Assembly: GCA_000470535.1 (NCBI GenBank)
Contig: CBRG010000240.1
Location: 1 to 37,971, forward strand
Reading direction: 5' to 3'
DNA: 37,971 bases
Source of the DNA: Streptomyces sp. AW19M42
GTDB lineage: Bacteria; Actinomycetota; Actinomycetes; Streptomycetales; Streptomycetaceae
Shown here piece by piece: positions 20,114 to 28,702 of this stretch (position 1 is its first letter; each line of letters opens with the position of its first letter). The notes beneath the pieces were generated by a model, which was given only the letters and a program-made list of their open reading frames with translations, did no database searches and had not been told where the DNA came from. A program made the translations under genes and the position numbers.

Positions 20114-20190
20114 CCGCGATGCGTACGACGAGCGGCGCGGCCGGAACGGACCGGTGCGGGCAGCGACCGAACAGGAGCAGCGCCAGGTGA
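20110..20190 (+). CDS. 26-aa mini-ORF bridging ABC ATPase and permease
   Basis: ATG at 20110 overlaps the ATPase stop (ATGA) and its TGA at 20188-20190 overlaps the chosen permease GTG (GTGA). The peptide starts MTAMRTTSGAAG and ends RPNRSSAR; it has no recognisable domain. Its third codon positions are mostly G/C. The most likely use is to carry ribosomes from the ATPase to the permease, keeping their amounts matched. It could also be chance in a GC-rich spacer. Confidence 0.4.
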   Translation: MTAMRTTSGAAGTDRCGQRPNRSSAR

Positions 20191-21047
20191 CGAGCATCGT
20201 ATCCGCGGAGGCGGTGTCCGGGCAGCCCGCACACTCCCAGCCGTCGGGCAGGACCGGCCGGGACGTTTTCACCGACGGCCGGAGCACGCAGGCCGCGGAG
20301 CTCGCCCCGAGGGCCCGGCTCTTCCCCTCGCTCGCGGCCGTCTACCGGGCCCAGCTCTCCCGGGCCAGGGTCGCCCGCATCCCGCTGCTCTTCGTGGCGA
20401 CCTTCCAGTCCGTCGGGATCATGGTCCTGATGCGCGGGGTCGTCGACGGCGGCTCCGAGGCGCGGGCCGTCGTGGCCGGGTCCACCGTCCTGGTCGTCGC
20501 CTTCGTCGCGCTGAACCTGCTCGCCCAGTACTTCGGACAGCTCCGGGCCGGCGGAGGGCTCGACCACTACGCGACGCTGCCCGTGCCGCCCGCTGCCGTG
20601 GTGCTCGGGGCGGCGGGGGCGTACGCCTCCTTCACCGTGCCCGGCACCATCGTCACGGCGGTGACCGGCAGTGTGCTCTTCGGGCTGCCGATGACCCACC
20701 TGTGGGTGCTCGTCGCCGTCATCCCGCTCTCCGGTGCGGCCCTCTCCGGGCTCGGCGCCGCGCTCGGACTGCTCGCGCCCCGGCAGGAGCTGGCCACGCT
20801 GCTGGGACAGCTGGGCATGTCCGCGGCCCTGCTGCTGGGTGTGCTCCCGGCGAACCGGCTGCCGGAGCCGATCGGCTGGGCGCGCGATCTGCTGCCTTCC
20901 ACCTACGGGGTCGAGGCGCTCGCCCGCTCCTTCGACGCCCACCCCGACTGGGCCGTCGTCACCCTCGACCTGGCCGTCTGCGCCGTCGTGGGCGTGCTCT
21001 CGCTGGCCGTGGCGGCCTGGGCGTACCGCAGGGCAGCGGTCCGGTGA
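20187..21047 (+). CDS. ABC-2-type transporter permease
   Basis: 286 aa. An N-terminal ~45-residue polar region precedes six membrane segments, from IPLLFVATFQSVGIMVLM to VVTLDLAVCAVVGVLSLAVAAW. AQYFGQLRAGGGLDHYATLPV and the LPSTYGVEALARSF block match ABC-2 permeases, where the amphipathic loop contacts the ATPase. It should form the membrane channel for the ATPase at 19097-20113. The GTG at 20187 has AGGAGCAG 8 nt upstream; a GTG at 20154 is an in-frame alternative without that site. The next gene starts 34 bp downstream. Confidence 0.92.
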   Translation: MTSIVSAEAVSGQPAHSQPSGRTGRDVFTDGRSTQAAELAPRARLFPSLAAVYRAQLSRARVARIPLLFVATFQSVGIMVLMRGVVDGGSEARAVVAGSTVLVVAFVALNLLAQYFGQLRAGGGLDHYATLPVPPAAVVLGAAGAYASFTVPGTIVTAVTGSVLFGLPMTHLWVLVAVIPLSGAALSGLGAALGLLAPRQELATLLGQLGMSAALLLGVLPANRLPEPIGWARDLLPSTYGVEALARSFDAHPDWAVVTLDLAVCAVVGVLSLAVAAWAYRRAAVR

Positions 21048-21081
21048 GGCGCGGCACAGGGACGCCTGGCACGATGGCACG

Positions 21082-21825
21082 GTGACAGCACCTCTGACGC
21101 CGCCGCACCAGCCCTCGTCCCACGAGCCGTGGCAGACGCCGCAGAAAGGGGGCGGCCCCGGCGGCTCCCATCCCAGGAACCTGCTGGAGTCGCCGGAGGA
21201 ACGGGATCTCCGTACGGATCTGCGCCGGGCCGGGATCGTCTGCGTGGCCGTGACGGTCGCCGGGTTCGCGCTCGGACTGCTGTGGCTGTGGCTGGCGCCC
21301 CGGGTGCCGCTGATCTCCGACAACACCGCCGTCTTCCTGAGCGACAGCGAGGGCGAGGAGGCGGTCGGGGCCGACGGAACGTTTGCGCTGCTCGCGTTGG
21401 CGTTCGGCGCGGTCTCCGCGGGGCTGGCCTTCCTCTTCCACCGGCGGGGCGGGGTCGTGCTCGTGGTGGGCCTCGCGGTGGGCGGCGTGCTCGGCTCGGT
21501 GCTGGCGTGGCAGATGGGGACCCGGCTCGGGCCGACCGACGACGTGGTCGCCCACGCACGCGCGGTCGGCAAGGGCGTGATCTTCGACGCGCCGCTGGTG
21601 CTGCACGCTAAGGGGGCGTTGCTGGCGTGGTCGCTGGCGGCGATGGCCGTGCATCTGGGGTTGACGGCCATGTTCGGGCCGCGGGATCCGGAGCCGGAGT
21701 GGGGGGTCTACCACGGGCCGGGGGGCGCGCCGGTCTACAGGCCCGCGCCGTCCCCGGGGGCCGGCCCTGTGGCCGGGCCCGAAGCCGGGCCGCCGTCGTC
21801 GCCCGAGCCGCCTGCGGGGTCGTAG
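21082..21825 (+). CDS. DUF2567-like membrane protein
   Basis: 247 aa. A proline-rich N-terminus (residues 1-50), four membrane segments (AGIVCVAVTVAGFALGLLWL, FALLALAFGAVSAGLAFLF, VLVVGLAVGGVLGSVLAW, LLAWSLAAMAVHLGLTAMF), and a Gly/Pro/Ala-rich C-terminal tail. WLAPRVPLISDN after the first segment is reminiscent of the actinobacterial DUF2567 family; I am moderately sure of that. Function unknown. The GTG at 21082 has little ribosome binding signal. It follows the permease by 34 bp and may be part of the same transcript, but composition gives no direct link to transport. Confidence 0.75.
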   Translation: MTAPLTPPHQPSSHEPWQTPQKGGGPGGSHPRNLLESPEERDLRTDLRRAGIVCVAVTVAGFALGLLWLWLAPRVPLISDNTAVFLSDSEGEEAVGADGTFALLALAFGAVSAGLAFLFHRRGGVVLVVGLAVGGVLGSVLAWQMGTRLGPTDDVVAHARAVGKGVIFDAPLVLHAKGALLAWSLAAMAVHLGLTAMFGPRDPEPEWGVYHGPGGAPVYRPAPSPGAGPVAGPEAGPPSSPEPPAGS

Positions 21826-21828
21826 CGG

Positions 21829-21876
21829 GGCGGGGGCTCTGCCCCCGGCCCTCAAACGCCGGACGGGCTCGATGCG
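21829..21876. repeat. Streptomyces dispersed intergenic repeat with hairpin
   Basis: CGGGGGC-TCT-GCCCCCG (21831-21847) followed by CCTCAAACGCCGGACGGGCT (21850-21869). From memory, sequences of this form (GGGGGCTCTGCCCCC then CTCAAACGCCGG) recur between genes in many Streptomyces genomes. Here it lies between two convergent genes and may double as a terminator. Only one copy is seen in this window. Confidence 0.6.
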
Positions 21877-21889
21877 CCGGCCCCGGCCC

Positions 21890-22393
21890 TCAACCCCGGC
21901 CGATCGCCGCGAACACCGCACCCGTCAGCGACGCCAGATCCGCGGGGGACAGTTCGACCTCCAGGCCGCGGCGGCCCGCCGAGACGCAGATCGTGCCATG
22001 GGCCCGTGCGGAGGCGTCCAGCACCGTGGGCAGCCGCTTGCGCTGGCCCAGCGGGGAGATGCCGCCCAGGACGTAACCCGTGGTCCGTTCCGCCGCCGCC
22101 GGGTCCGCCATGGCCGCCCGCTTGCCGCTGACGGCCGTCGCCAGGGCCTTCAGGTCCAGGGAACCGGCGACCGGGACGACCGCGACGGTCAGCCGGCCGT
22201 CCACGTCGGCCACCAGCGTCTTGAACACCCGGTCGGGGGAGACGCCCAGCGCCTCGGCCGCCTCCTCGCCGTAGGAGGCGGACGCCGGGTCGTGCTCGTA
22301 GGCGTGCACCGTGAAGGGCGTGCCGGCCGCGGTCAGCGCGACCGTGGCCGGGGTGGAGCCGGACTGGGGCTGCTTCTTCGCCTTCTTCGCCAC
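21890..22393 (-). CDS. ybaK: Cys-tRNA(Pro)/Cys-tRNA(Cys) deacylase, YbaK family
   Basis: 167 aa. An N-terminal Lys-rich stretch (MAKKAKKQPQ) is followed by the YbaK/EbsC fold. The conserved lysine is in RVFKTLVADVDG (K58), and GYVLGGISPLGQRKRLPTVLD is the strongly conserved family block. It hydrolyses cysteine misloaded on tRNA-Pro, a trans-editing role. The start is GTG at 22393 with GGAGGG upstream at a longish distance. It follows the LON-domain gene by 22 bp and is probably co-transcribed with it. Confidence 0.93.
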   Translation of the reverse strand: MAKKAKKQPQSGSTPATVALTAAGTPFTVHAYEHDPASASYGEEAAEALGVSPDRVFKTLVADVDGRLTVAVVPVAGSLDLKALATAVSGKRAAMADPAAAERTTGYVLGGISPLGQRKRLPTVLDASARAHGTICVSAGRRGLEVELSPADLASLTGAVFAAIGRG

Positions 22394-22415
22394 GGGGGAG
22401 TGGCCCTCCGGTCGC

Positions 22416-23159
22416 TCAGTTGGGGTGGGTCGGGGCCCGGGTCAGCTCGACGGCGGGCAGCGACGGCAGGTGCCGGATGACGGCGGTCTCGGAACGCAGC
22501 AGCGTCAGCTCCTCGCGGAGCCGGGTCGCGGTGTCCGGAGCCTGGAGCAGGCGCTGCTTGGCGGGGATGTCCAGTACGGCCGCCGCGGCGACCAGGTACG
22601 AGATGACGGACGGGTCGTCGGGCAGGTCCGCACCGGTGGTGAGGGAGCGTTCACTCGCGCCCGCCAGCCGCTTCCGGTAGCTCCGGAAGGTTCGCAGGAC
22701 GCCCTCGGCGAGCGCGCCCGCGTCCTCGCCCGAATCCTCCTCCAGCTCTTCGAGCTCGGCCGTCAGATACGGGCCGCTGGTGTCCACGGAGAGCAGCCGG
22801 ACCCGGGTGGTGCCGGTCGCCAGGACCTCGAAGCTGCCGTCGGGGCGCTCCCGGATCTTCGCCGCGTCAGCGATACAGCCCACCCGGTGGAACGTCTGGA
22901 CGGGGTCGGGGCCGAAGCCGTCCGCCGGGCCGCGCTCGACGGGAACGCGCCCGGGGTCCGGCATTCCGGTGCCCGTGGGAGCGGTCTCGCGGCCGTCGCG
23001 GATGGCGACCACGGCGAAGCGGCGCGGTTCGTCCTCATCGGTCTTCAGCAGTTCGCGCATCATGGCGCGATAACGCTCCTCGAAGACGTTCAGCGGCAGC
23101 ACGAGGCCGGGGAACAGCACCGCGTTCAGCGGGAACAAGGGCAGGCGAGCGGTGGTCAC
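22416..23159 (-). CDS. LON-substrate-binding-domain (PUA-like) protein
   Basis: 247 aa. Begins VTTARLPLFPLNAVLFPGLV, the signature of the N-terminal domain of Lon protease, and continues LPLNVFEERYRAMMRELL. The ATPase and protease domains are absent, so this is a stand-alone LON-N protein, a common actinobacterial type of unknown function (substrate recognition or adaptor role is a guess). The GTG start at 23159 has no Shine-Dalgarno but TACGCT ends 8 nt before it, pointing to a leaderless mRNA. An upstream TTG at 23168 is less likely. Only 5 bp separate it from the upstream gene's stop. Confidence 0.9.
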   Translation of the reverse strand: MTTARLPLFPLNAVLFPGLVLPLNVFEERYRAMMRELLKTDEDEPRRFAVVAIRDGRETAPTGTGMPDPGRVPVERGPADGFGPDPVQTFHRVGCIADAAKIRERPDGSFEVLATGTTRVRLLSVDTSGPYLTAELEELEEDSGEDAGALAEGVLRTFRSYRKRLAGASERSLTTGADLPDDPSVISYLVAAAAVLDIPAKQRLLQAPDTATRLREELTLLRSETAVIRHLPSLPAVELTRAPTHPN

Positions 23160-23164
23160 AACGG

Positions 23165-24190
23165 TCAAGCGTAATGGCCGCGGGTCCGTCCTCGGTCGGC
23201 CCGGTGTCGCAAGGGCGTCACAGACGCCACCTGGAACCTGGTGCCGTCGCGTGCGTCGAGGAACCGGCCGAGCGGATCGTCGGACACGGAGGACCACGGG
23301 AACGACGCCGCGTGGGGTCCGATCCGCCGGAACTGTTCCAGGGCCTCGTCCCACCGCCCCCGTGCGACCAGCACGTATGCGAGCAGGTTGCGGACCTCGG
23401 CCGGCCACGGATCGCCCGGAGCGAACGCGGCGGAGAGCGAGATCGCCAGATCCGCCGCCCGGTCGATCCGGTCCACCTGCACCGAGGTGGTCCGCACGTC
23501 CGGCCCCTCGGTCAGCACGGCGAAGGCCGCCCGCAACGGCAGCGCCTGCACCAGGGAGCTGGGCAGCGAGTCCTCCGCGGCCCGCTCCGCGAAGTCGAAG
23601 CACTCGCGGTGCGAGCCGTACCAGGCGGCGGAGAGGTACTGCAGGGCGGCGACATGGCAGCCGTAGTGGTGCGTGGAGCGCTGGATGGCCTGCTCCCACA
23701 GCGCCTCGAACGTGGTGTGCGTGGCCCGGGTGCCGCGGGCGTGGTCGAGCGCGAGGCGCCAGGGCACCGGATCGCGCGGGTCGCACTCCGCGGCGGCCGT
23801 GATCATCGGGCCCACCTCGCGCAGCTGCTCCGCGCGGGCGGGCGACTCCCAGGCGCGCATCAGGGCGAGCTGGGCCTTGACGAGCAGCGCGTCGGGGTCG
23901 TGCGGGGCGACGGCCAGCCAGTCGCCCAGCCAGCCGTCCCGGTTGCGGGCGAACGCCACGAGCCGCCTCAGATAGCGGTCCCGGCTCTCCCACTCGCCCG
24001 CGTCCCTGGTGATGGCGAGCAGCTTCGCGGCCGGTTCGTACTCCCCGAGCGCGGCGGCGACCAGCGCGGGCGACAGTCTGTCGTCGGGGGCGTCGAGCAT
24101 CACCGCATGGTCCGCGGGCAACCCGGTCGACAGTTCCGGGGTGTGCCGGATCATGCGCGCGGTACGGAGCAGAGCGCGGAGGAAAGGCAT
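23165..24190 (-). CDS. Helical-repeat (TPR-like) protein, unknown function
   Basis: 341 aa from ATG 24190, or 345 from 24202; neither start has a clear ribosome binding site. The sequence is almost wholly alpha-helical, with repeated A/L/W-rich helices (LVAAALGEYEPAAKLLAI, PDALLVKAQLALMRAWES, LAYVLVARGRWDEALEQF) of the kind found in TPR-like solenoids. It has no signal peptide or membrane segment. It is probably a cytoplasmic protein-protein interaction platform. Its last codons and stop (TACGCTTGA) overlap the presumed promoter of the next gene. The 268-bp gap upstream (24191-24458) holds the terminator of the neighbouring gene and AT-richer promoter DNA, including TACTCT at 24294-24289. Confidence 0.78.
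   Translation of the reverse strand: MPFLRALLRTARMIRHTPELSTGLPADHAVMLDAPDDRLSPALVAAALGEYEPAAKLLAITRDAGEWESRDRYLRRLVAFARNRDGWLGDWLAVAPHDPDALLVKAQLALMRAWESPARAEQLREVGPMITAAAECDPRDPVPWRLALDHARGTRATHTTFEALWEQAIQRSTHHYGCHVAALQYLSAAWYGSHRECFDFAERAAEDSLPSSLVQALPLRAAFAVLTEGPDVRTTSVQVDRIDRAADLAISLSAAFAPGDPWPAEVRNLLAYVLVARGRWDEALEQFRRIGPHAASFPWSSVSDDPLGRFLDARDGTRFQVASVTPLRHRADRGRTRGHYA
23168..23173 (-). promoter_or_regulatory. Candidate -10 box inside the end of the upstream gene
   Basis: TACGCT read on the minus strand lies 8 nt before the GTG of the LON-domain gene and is made of the last two sense codons of the upstream gene. It would allow independent leaderless transcription. Confidence 0.42.
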
Positions 24191-24391
24191 GGTGCAGACC
24201 ATTGAAAAGCGCTGGTGGGAGCGGCGCCAGAGGGGCGCTGTGAAACTTTGGTGGCGAGTGAAAGGGTTGCCCGGCAGATGGCCAAGAAAGAGTAAAGGAA
24301 AGTGCGGAATCTGGCCTGTTCTTGCCGTTCCGGGAGTATCCGGCAGGAGCGGCCGCCTGGTGCGGGCGCGGCGCCCGTGGGGCGTTGCGGC

Positions 24392-24426
24392 GGCCCTCCA
24401 CCCGCTCGTGGAGCGGGTGGAGGGCC
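24392..24426 (-). terminator. Terminator hairpin of the beta-helix membrane protein gene
   Basis: GGCCCTCCACCCGCTC (24392-24407) and GAGCGGGTGGAGGGCC (24411-24426) form a perfect 16-bp stem with a 3-nt loop, 32 bp past the stop of the minus-strand gene. Confidence 0.85.
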
Positions 24427-24458
24427 AGATGGCCGGGCGCGACGGAGCCGCTCCGCGG

Positions 24459-26060
24459 TCAGCTCCGGCTCAGCAGCCGTGAGGCCCCTGCCGCGACGGT
24501 GGTGGCCAGTATCCAACCCAGCATGATCAGCGCGGCCGCCACCCACTGCCAGCCGCCCTCCATCAGCCAGTAGCCGTCCTGACCGAGATTGATCACGGGC
24601 ACCAGCAGATCCAGCGCGTACAGCGCGGGGTTCCACTCCGGATGCTCACTTCCCTTGAGCGACGCGGGCCGGTACTGCGAGAAGGCCACCGCTCCGGCAG
24701 CCCACAGCACCGCCATCCACACCGCGGCCCGCCCCGGCCGGTAGCCGTACGCCACCGTCCAGTCCTGGAGGTAGCCCCAGAGCTTCGCGGCGGGCGGCAG
24801 GGTCTCCCGGCGCCGCCGCTGCTTGGCGAGCAGCACCTCGCGGGCGTCCGCGTCCTCGCCGCTGCTGCGGAGCACCGCGGCCAGCCGCTCGTACGGCTCC
24901 GGCACGTACTCCGGGGTCGCCGCCGCCACCCACTCCAGGCGCCGGGAGAGCGGGAAGTGCCCGTACGGGACGAGGTTCTCGTACACGAACCCGCCCATCG
25001 CCAGACCGCCCGGACCCGGCCAGCTGGTCGACACGTCGATCAGCGTGACGATCTTCGCCCCGTTCAGCACCACCCGGCCCTGGGCCGGGCGCTCCGGGTT
25101 GAACCTCAACTCCGGAGCGACTATCCGGCGCAGCGACAGCTCCTCATGGCCCACCAGGACGAAGACGGCCTTGTGCAGATCGACGGCGTCCCCGAACCGC
25201 CCGTCGTCCAGCCGCACCCCGCCACGGCACCGGAAGACCTGCGCACGGGTGCCGTGCGCGGGTGTCGGGGACAGGGTGGTGCCGTACGGGGGGGTGTTGC
25301 CCTGGTTCCCGGTGTCCACGCTGACCCAGGCCTCGCTCATGTACAGCGTCCGCTCCACGCTGAGCTGCGGGGCGTTCAGCGCGCGGAGCCCCTGGCCGGC
25401 CCGGAGCCGGCTGCCGCGCAGACTCAGCGAGCCGCCCACCTTCGCCCCGCGCAGGCTCAGCTCACCGAGTGTCTCGATCATCTCGGCCTGGAGGTCCTGG
25501 GCGACGGTGAGCCCGTCACCGATGAACGCCCGGCCCTGCCGGTCGGGGCCGATGTCAATCTGGTTGATCAGCAGATCCGTGCCGATCTGCGCATCCGTGA
25601 GCCGGATGCCGCGCTCGACCCGGCAGCGCGGCAGATGGAGATCGCCCTCGGTGTGCAGCCGGGCCGCGTCCAGCCGGGGGATCGTGCACCCGACCATCCG
25701 CAAGGTCGTGAAGTGGCACTCGGGAAGCACCACTTCCTGCTCGAAGCGGCAGTCGGTCAGCTCCACGTAGGGCTCCACCCGGCCGCCCGCGAGATCCAGC
25801 TTCCCGGTGATCCGTACGCCCCGGAGCTTCAGCGCGGCCACCCGGCCGGGCCTGGCCTTGGGGCCGCTCAGCAGCAGCCGGGCGACGACCCGGGCGTCCA
25901 CACTGCGTTCGAGGCCCCAGGCGAGCGGGGCGAACGGATCGTTGAGGGCCGCGTCCCGGGCGCGCAGATCGTAGGTGGTCCCGTTCCTGAACGACTGCCA
26001 CATGCCCAGCTCGGCCGCGCTGAGGTCGTTCGGAAAATCCCCGTCGTGCGGTTCGGTCAC
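24459..26060 (-). CDS. Beta-helix-like repeat protein with C-terminal membrane anchor
   Basis: 533 aa. After ~40 N-terminal residues comes a long stretch (about 75-370) of degenerate ~20-residue units such as ALKLRGVRITGKLDLAGGRV and GELSLRGAKVGGSLSLRGSR. This pattern (alternating hydrophobic L/V with G and polar residues) is expected of a right-handed beta-helix, like pentapeptide-repeat or bactofilin-type solenoids. Two membrane segments lie near the C-terminus (AVWMAVLWAAGAVAFSQY and WVAAALIMLGWILATTVAAG), separated by ~45 residues including LLVPVINLGQDGYW. No catalytic motif is visible. The GTG start at 26060 has GGAAGGGG upstream. Divergent from hisD; function unknown. Confidence 0.82.
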   Translation of the reverse strand: MTEPHDGDFPNDLSAAELGMWQSFRNGTTYDLRARDAALNDPFAPLAWGLERSVDARVVARLLLSGPKARPGRVAALKLRGVRITGKLDLAGGRVEPYVELTDCRFEQEVVLPECHFTTLRMVGCTIPRLDAARLHTEGDLHLPRCRVERGIRLTDAQIGTDLLINQIDIGPDRQGRAFIGDGLTVAQDLQAEMIETLGELSLRGAKVGGSLSLRGSRLRAGQGLRALNAPQLSVERTLYMSEAWVSVDTGNQGNTPPYGTTLSPTPAHGTRAQVFRCRGGVRLDDGRFGDAVDLHKAVFVLVGHEELSLRRIVAPELRFNPERPAQGRVVLNGAKIVTLIDVSTSWPGPGGLAMGGFVYENLVPYGHFPLSRRLEWVAAATPEYVPEPYERLAAVLRSSGEDADAREVLLAKQRRRRETLPPAAKLWGYLQDWTVAYGYRPGRAAVWMAVLWAAGAVAFSQYRPASLKGSEHPEWNPALYALDLLVPVINLGQDGYWLMEGGWQWVAAALIMLGWILATTVAAGASRLLSRS

Positions 26061-26130
26061 CGACGCCCCTTCCACTCGGAGCTTTGGGCCGACCAGCACA
26101 TCGGGGGTCGGTCCGTAGTCCCGTTATTCC

Positions 26131-26197
26131 CACTGAGTGACCGTATGAACGCTAATAGTCAGCCGTGACAGCGAGGGCATGTATCAGCCAGTGATAC
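26131..26197. promoter_or_regulatory. Three small palindromes between the beta-helix gene and hisD
   Basis: CACTGAGTG (26131-26139), GTCA-GCCG-TGAC (26158-26169) and GTATCA-GCCAG-TGATAC (26181-26197). The last two share TCAGCC and GTGA and sit about 25 bp apart. They occupy the 177-bp divergent spacer just upstream of the probable hisD transcription start (GAGAAT at 26225-26230). They look like operator half-sites for a dimeric regulator, which is not identifiable here. Confidence 0.4.
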
Positions 26198-26237
26198 GGG
26201 CGTCCGGGCCGCTGAGGCGGTCTGAGAGAATTGTGGT

Positions 26238-27560
26238 GTGATCTCTCGAATCGATCTGCGCGGCGATGCCCTCCCCGAGGGTGGCGCCCTGCGCGACCTG
26301 CTGCCCCGTGCCGAGTTCGACGTGGAAGCCGCTCTGGAAACGGTGCGGCCCATCTGCGAGGACGTACGCCATCGTGGTTCGGTGGCGGTGATCGACTGGG
26401 GGGAGAAGCTCGACGGGGTGCGGCTCGGCTCGATCCGGGTCCCCGCGGGCGCGATCACCGAGGCGCTGGAGCAGCTCGACCCCGCGGTGCGCGCCGCGCT
26501 GGAGGAGTCGATCCGCCGCGCCCGTCTCGTCCACCGCGAGCAGCGCCGCACCACGCACACCACCCAGGTCGTCCCCGGCGGCACCGTCACCGAGAAGTGG
26601 GTGCCGGTCGAGCGCGTCGGGCTGTACGTGCCGGGCGGGCGCTCGGTCTACCCGTCCTCCGTCGTGATGAACGTCGTTCCGGCCCAGGAGGCGGGCGTCG
26701 AGGGCGTCGCCGTGTCCTCCCCGCCGCAGAAGGAGTTCGGCGGACTGCCGCACCCCACGATCCTGGCGGCCTGCGCCCTGCTCGGCGTCGACGAGGTGTA
26801 CGCGGCCGGCGGCTCCCAGGCCGTCGCGATGTTCGCCTACGGCACCGAGGACTGCCCGCCCGTCGACCTCGTCACGGGCCCCGGCAACATCTACGTCGCC
26901 GCCGCCAAGCGCCTCCTCAAGGGCCGTATCGGCATCGACGCAGAGGCCGGCCCCACCGAGATCGCGATCCTCGCGGACGCGACCGCCGACCCGGTGCACG
27001 TCGCCGCCGACCTCATCAGCCAGGCCGAGCACGACCCGATGGCCGCCGCGGTGCTGGTGACCGACTCCGAGGAGCTCGCCGCCGCCACGGAGGCGGAGCT
27101 GAAGCCGCAGGTCGCCGCGACCAAGCACGTCACCGACCGGATCGAACCCGCGCTGGCCGGCCGCCAGTCCGCGATCGTCCTGGTCAACGACCTGGAGGAC
27201 GGCCTCAAGGTCGTCAACGCGTACGCCGCGGAGCACCTGGAGATCCAGACCGCCGACGCCTCGGCCGTCGCGGACCGGGTCCGTAACGCCGGAGCGGTCT
27301 TCGTCGGCCCCTGGTCCCCGGTCTCGCTCGGCGACTACTGCGCCGGCTCCAACCACGTACTGCCCACCGGCGGCTGCGCCTGCCACTCCTCCGGCCTGTC
27401 CGTGCAGTCCTTCCTGCGCGGCATCCACCTCGTCGACTACACCCGCGACGCACTGGCCGAGGTCACCCACCATGTCGTGACGCTCGCCGAGGCGGAGGAC
27501 CTCCCCGCCCACGGCGCCGCGCTGAAGGCCCGGTTCGGCTGGAAGGTTCCGCAGCAGTGA
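26238..27560 (+). CDS. hisD: Histidinol dehydrogenase
   Basis: 440 aa. Catalyses the last two steps of histidine synthesis, L-histidinol to L-histidine with NAD+. Family blocks are [82 protein letters not shown] (zinc and base residues Gln/His) and [15 protein letters not shown]. It starts at GTG 26238 with no good ribosome binding site. GAGAAT ends 7 nt upstream, suggesting a leaderless mRNA. First gene of the his operon; its stop overlaps the hisC start (GTGA). Confidence 0.97.
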   Translation: MISRIDLRGDALPEGGALRDLLPRAEFDVEAALETVRPICEDVRHRGSVAVIDWGEKLDGVRLGSIRVPAGAITEALEQLDPAVRAALEESIRRARLVHREQRRTTHTTQVVPGGTVTEKWVPVERVGLYVPGGRSVYPSSVVMNVVPAQEAGVEGVAVSSPPQKEFGGLPHPTILAACALLGVDEVYAAGGSQAVAMFAYGTEDCPPVDLVTGPGNIYVAAAKRLLKGRIGIDAEAGPTEIAILADATADPVHVAADLISQAEHDPMAAAVLVTDSEELAAATEAELKPQVAATKHVTDRIEPALAGRQSAIVLVNDLEDGLKVVNAYAAEHLEIQTADASAVADRVRNAGAVFVGPWSPVSLGDYCAGSNHVLPTGGCACHSSGLSVQSFLRGIHLVDYTRDALAEVTHHVVTLAEAEDLPAHGAALKARFGWKVPQQ

Positions 27561-28702
27561 CGAACGACAGCCCCACGCGGAGCCGCACCCCCGCGCAGAC
27601 CCGCATCGACGACCTCCCGATCCGGGACGAACTGCGCGGCCAGTCCCCGTACGGCGCGCCCCAGCTCGACGTACCGGTCCGGCTGAACACCAACGAGAAC
27701 CCCTACCCGCTCCCCGAGGCGCTGGTCGACCGGATCGCGGAGCGGGTCCGTGAGGCCGCCCGTGACCTCAACCGCTACCCCGACCGGGAAGCCGTCGAGC
27801 TCCGCACCGAGCTGGCCCGCTACCTCAGCCGCACCGCCGGCCACCAGGTCACCCGCGCCAACGTCTGGGCGGCCAACGGCTCCAACGAGGTGCTCCAGCA
27901 GCTACTGCAGACCTTCGGCGGCCCCGGCCGCACCGCGATCGGCTTCGAGCCCTCCTACTCCATGCACGCCCTCATCGCCCGAGGCACCGGAACCGGCTGG
28001 ATCTCCGGGCCGCGCAACGAGGACTTCACCATCGACGTGGACGCGGCCCGTGAGGTCATCGCCCGGGAGCGTCCCGACGTCGTCTTCATCACCTCGCCCA
28101 ACAACCCCACCGGCACCGCAGTCGACGCCGAGACCGTCCTCGCGCTGCACGACGCCGCGCAGGCCGCGAAGCCGTCGATGGTCGTGGTCGACGAGGCGTA
28201 CGGCGAGTTCAGCCACCACGCCTCACTGCTCCCGCTGATCGAGGGCCGCCCCCGCATGGTGCTCTCGCGCACCATGTCGAAGGCGTTCGGCGCCGCCGGA
28301 CTGCGCCTCGGCTACCTCGCCGCCGACCCCGCCGTCGTGGACGCGGTCCAGCTGGTCCGGCTCCCGTACCACCTGTCCTCCATCACCCAGGCCACCGCGC
28401 TCGCCGCCCTGGAGCACACCGATACGCTCCTTGGGTACGTGGCCCAGCTCAAGAGCGAACGCGACCGGATCGTCACCGGGCTGCGCGCCCTCGGCTTCGA
28501 CGTCACCGACTCGGACGCCAACTTCGTCCAGTTCGGCCGCTTCGCCGACAGCCACACCGCCTGGCAGCACATCCTCGACCGGGGCGTCCTGGTCCGGGAC
28601 AACGGCGTACCGGGATGGCTGCGGGTCTCCGCAGGGACCCCGGCAGAGAACGACGCGTTCCTCGATGCGGTACGCGAACTGAAGAAGGAGCACGACGCAT
28701 GA
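27557..28702 (+). CDS. hisC: Histidinol-phosphate aminotransferase
   Basis: 381 aa, PLP-dependent class II-like aminotransferase that converts imidazole-acetol phosphate plus glutamate to histidinol phosphate. Substrate and cofactor motifs: [15 protein letters not shown] near the N-terminus, [39 protein letters not shown], and the PLP lysine K242 in [16 protein letters not shown]. The GTG start overlaps the hisD stop and its own stop overlaps the hisB start (ATGA), so translation is coupled in both directions. Confidence 0.97.
   Translation: MTNDSPTRSRTPAQTRIDDLPIRDELRGQSPYGAPQLDVPVRLNTNENPYPLPEALVDRIAERVREAARDLNRYPDREAVELRTELARYLSRTAGHQVTRANVWAANGSNEVLQQLLQTFGGPGRTAIGFEPSYSMHALIARGTGTGWISGPRNEDFTIDVDAAREVIARERPDVVFITSPNNPTGTAVDAETVLALHDAAQAAKPSMVVVDEAYGEFSHHASLLPLIEGRPRMVLSRTMSKAFGAAGLRLGYLAADPAVVDAVQLVRLPYHLSSITQATALAALEHTDTLLGYVAQLKSERDRIVTGLRALGFDVTDSDANFVQFGRFADSHTAWQHILDRGVLVRDNGVPGWLRVSAGTPAENDAFLDAVRELKKEHDA

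Noticed and set aside
24322..24573. Small plus-strand frames around the 24392-24426 hairpin
   Set aside because: They pass through a perfect terminator stem and lack ribosome binding sites; the DNA is better explained as terminator plus promoter.
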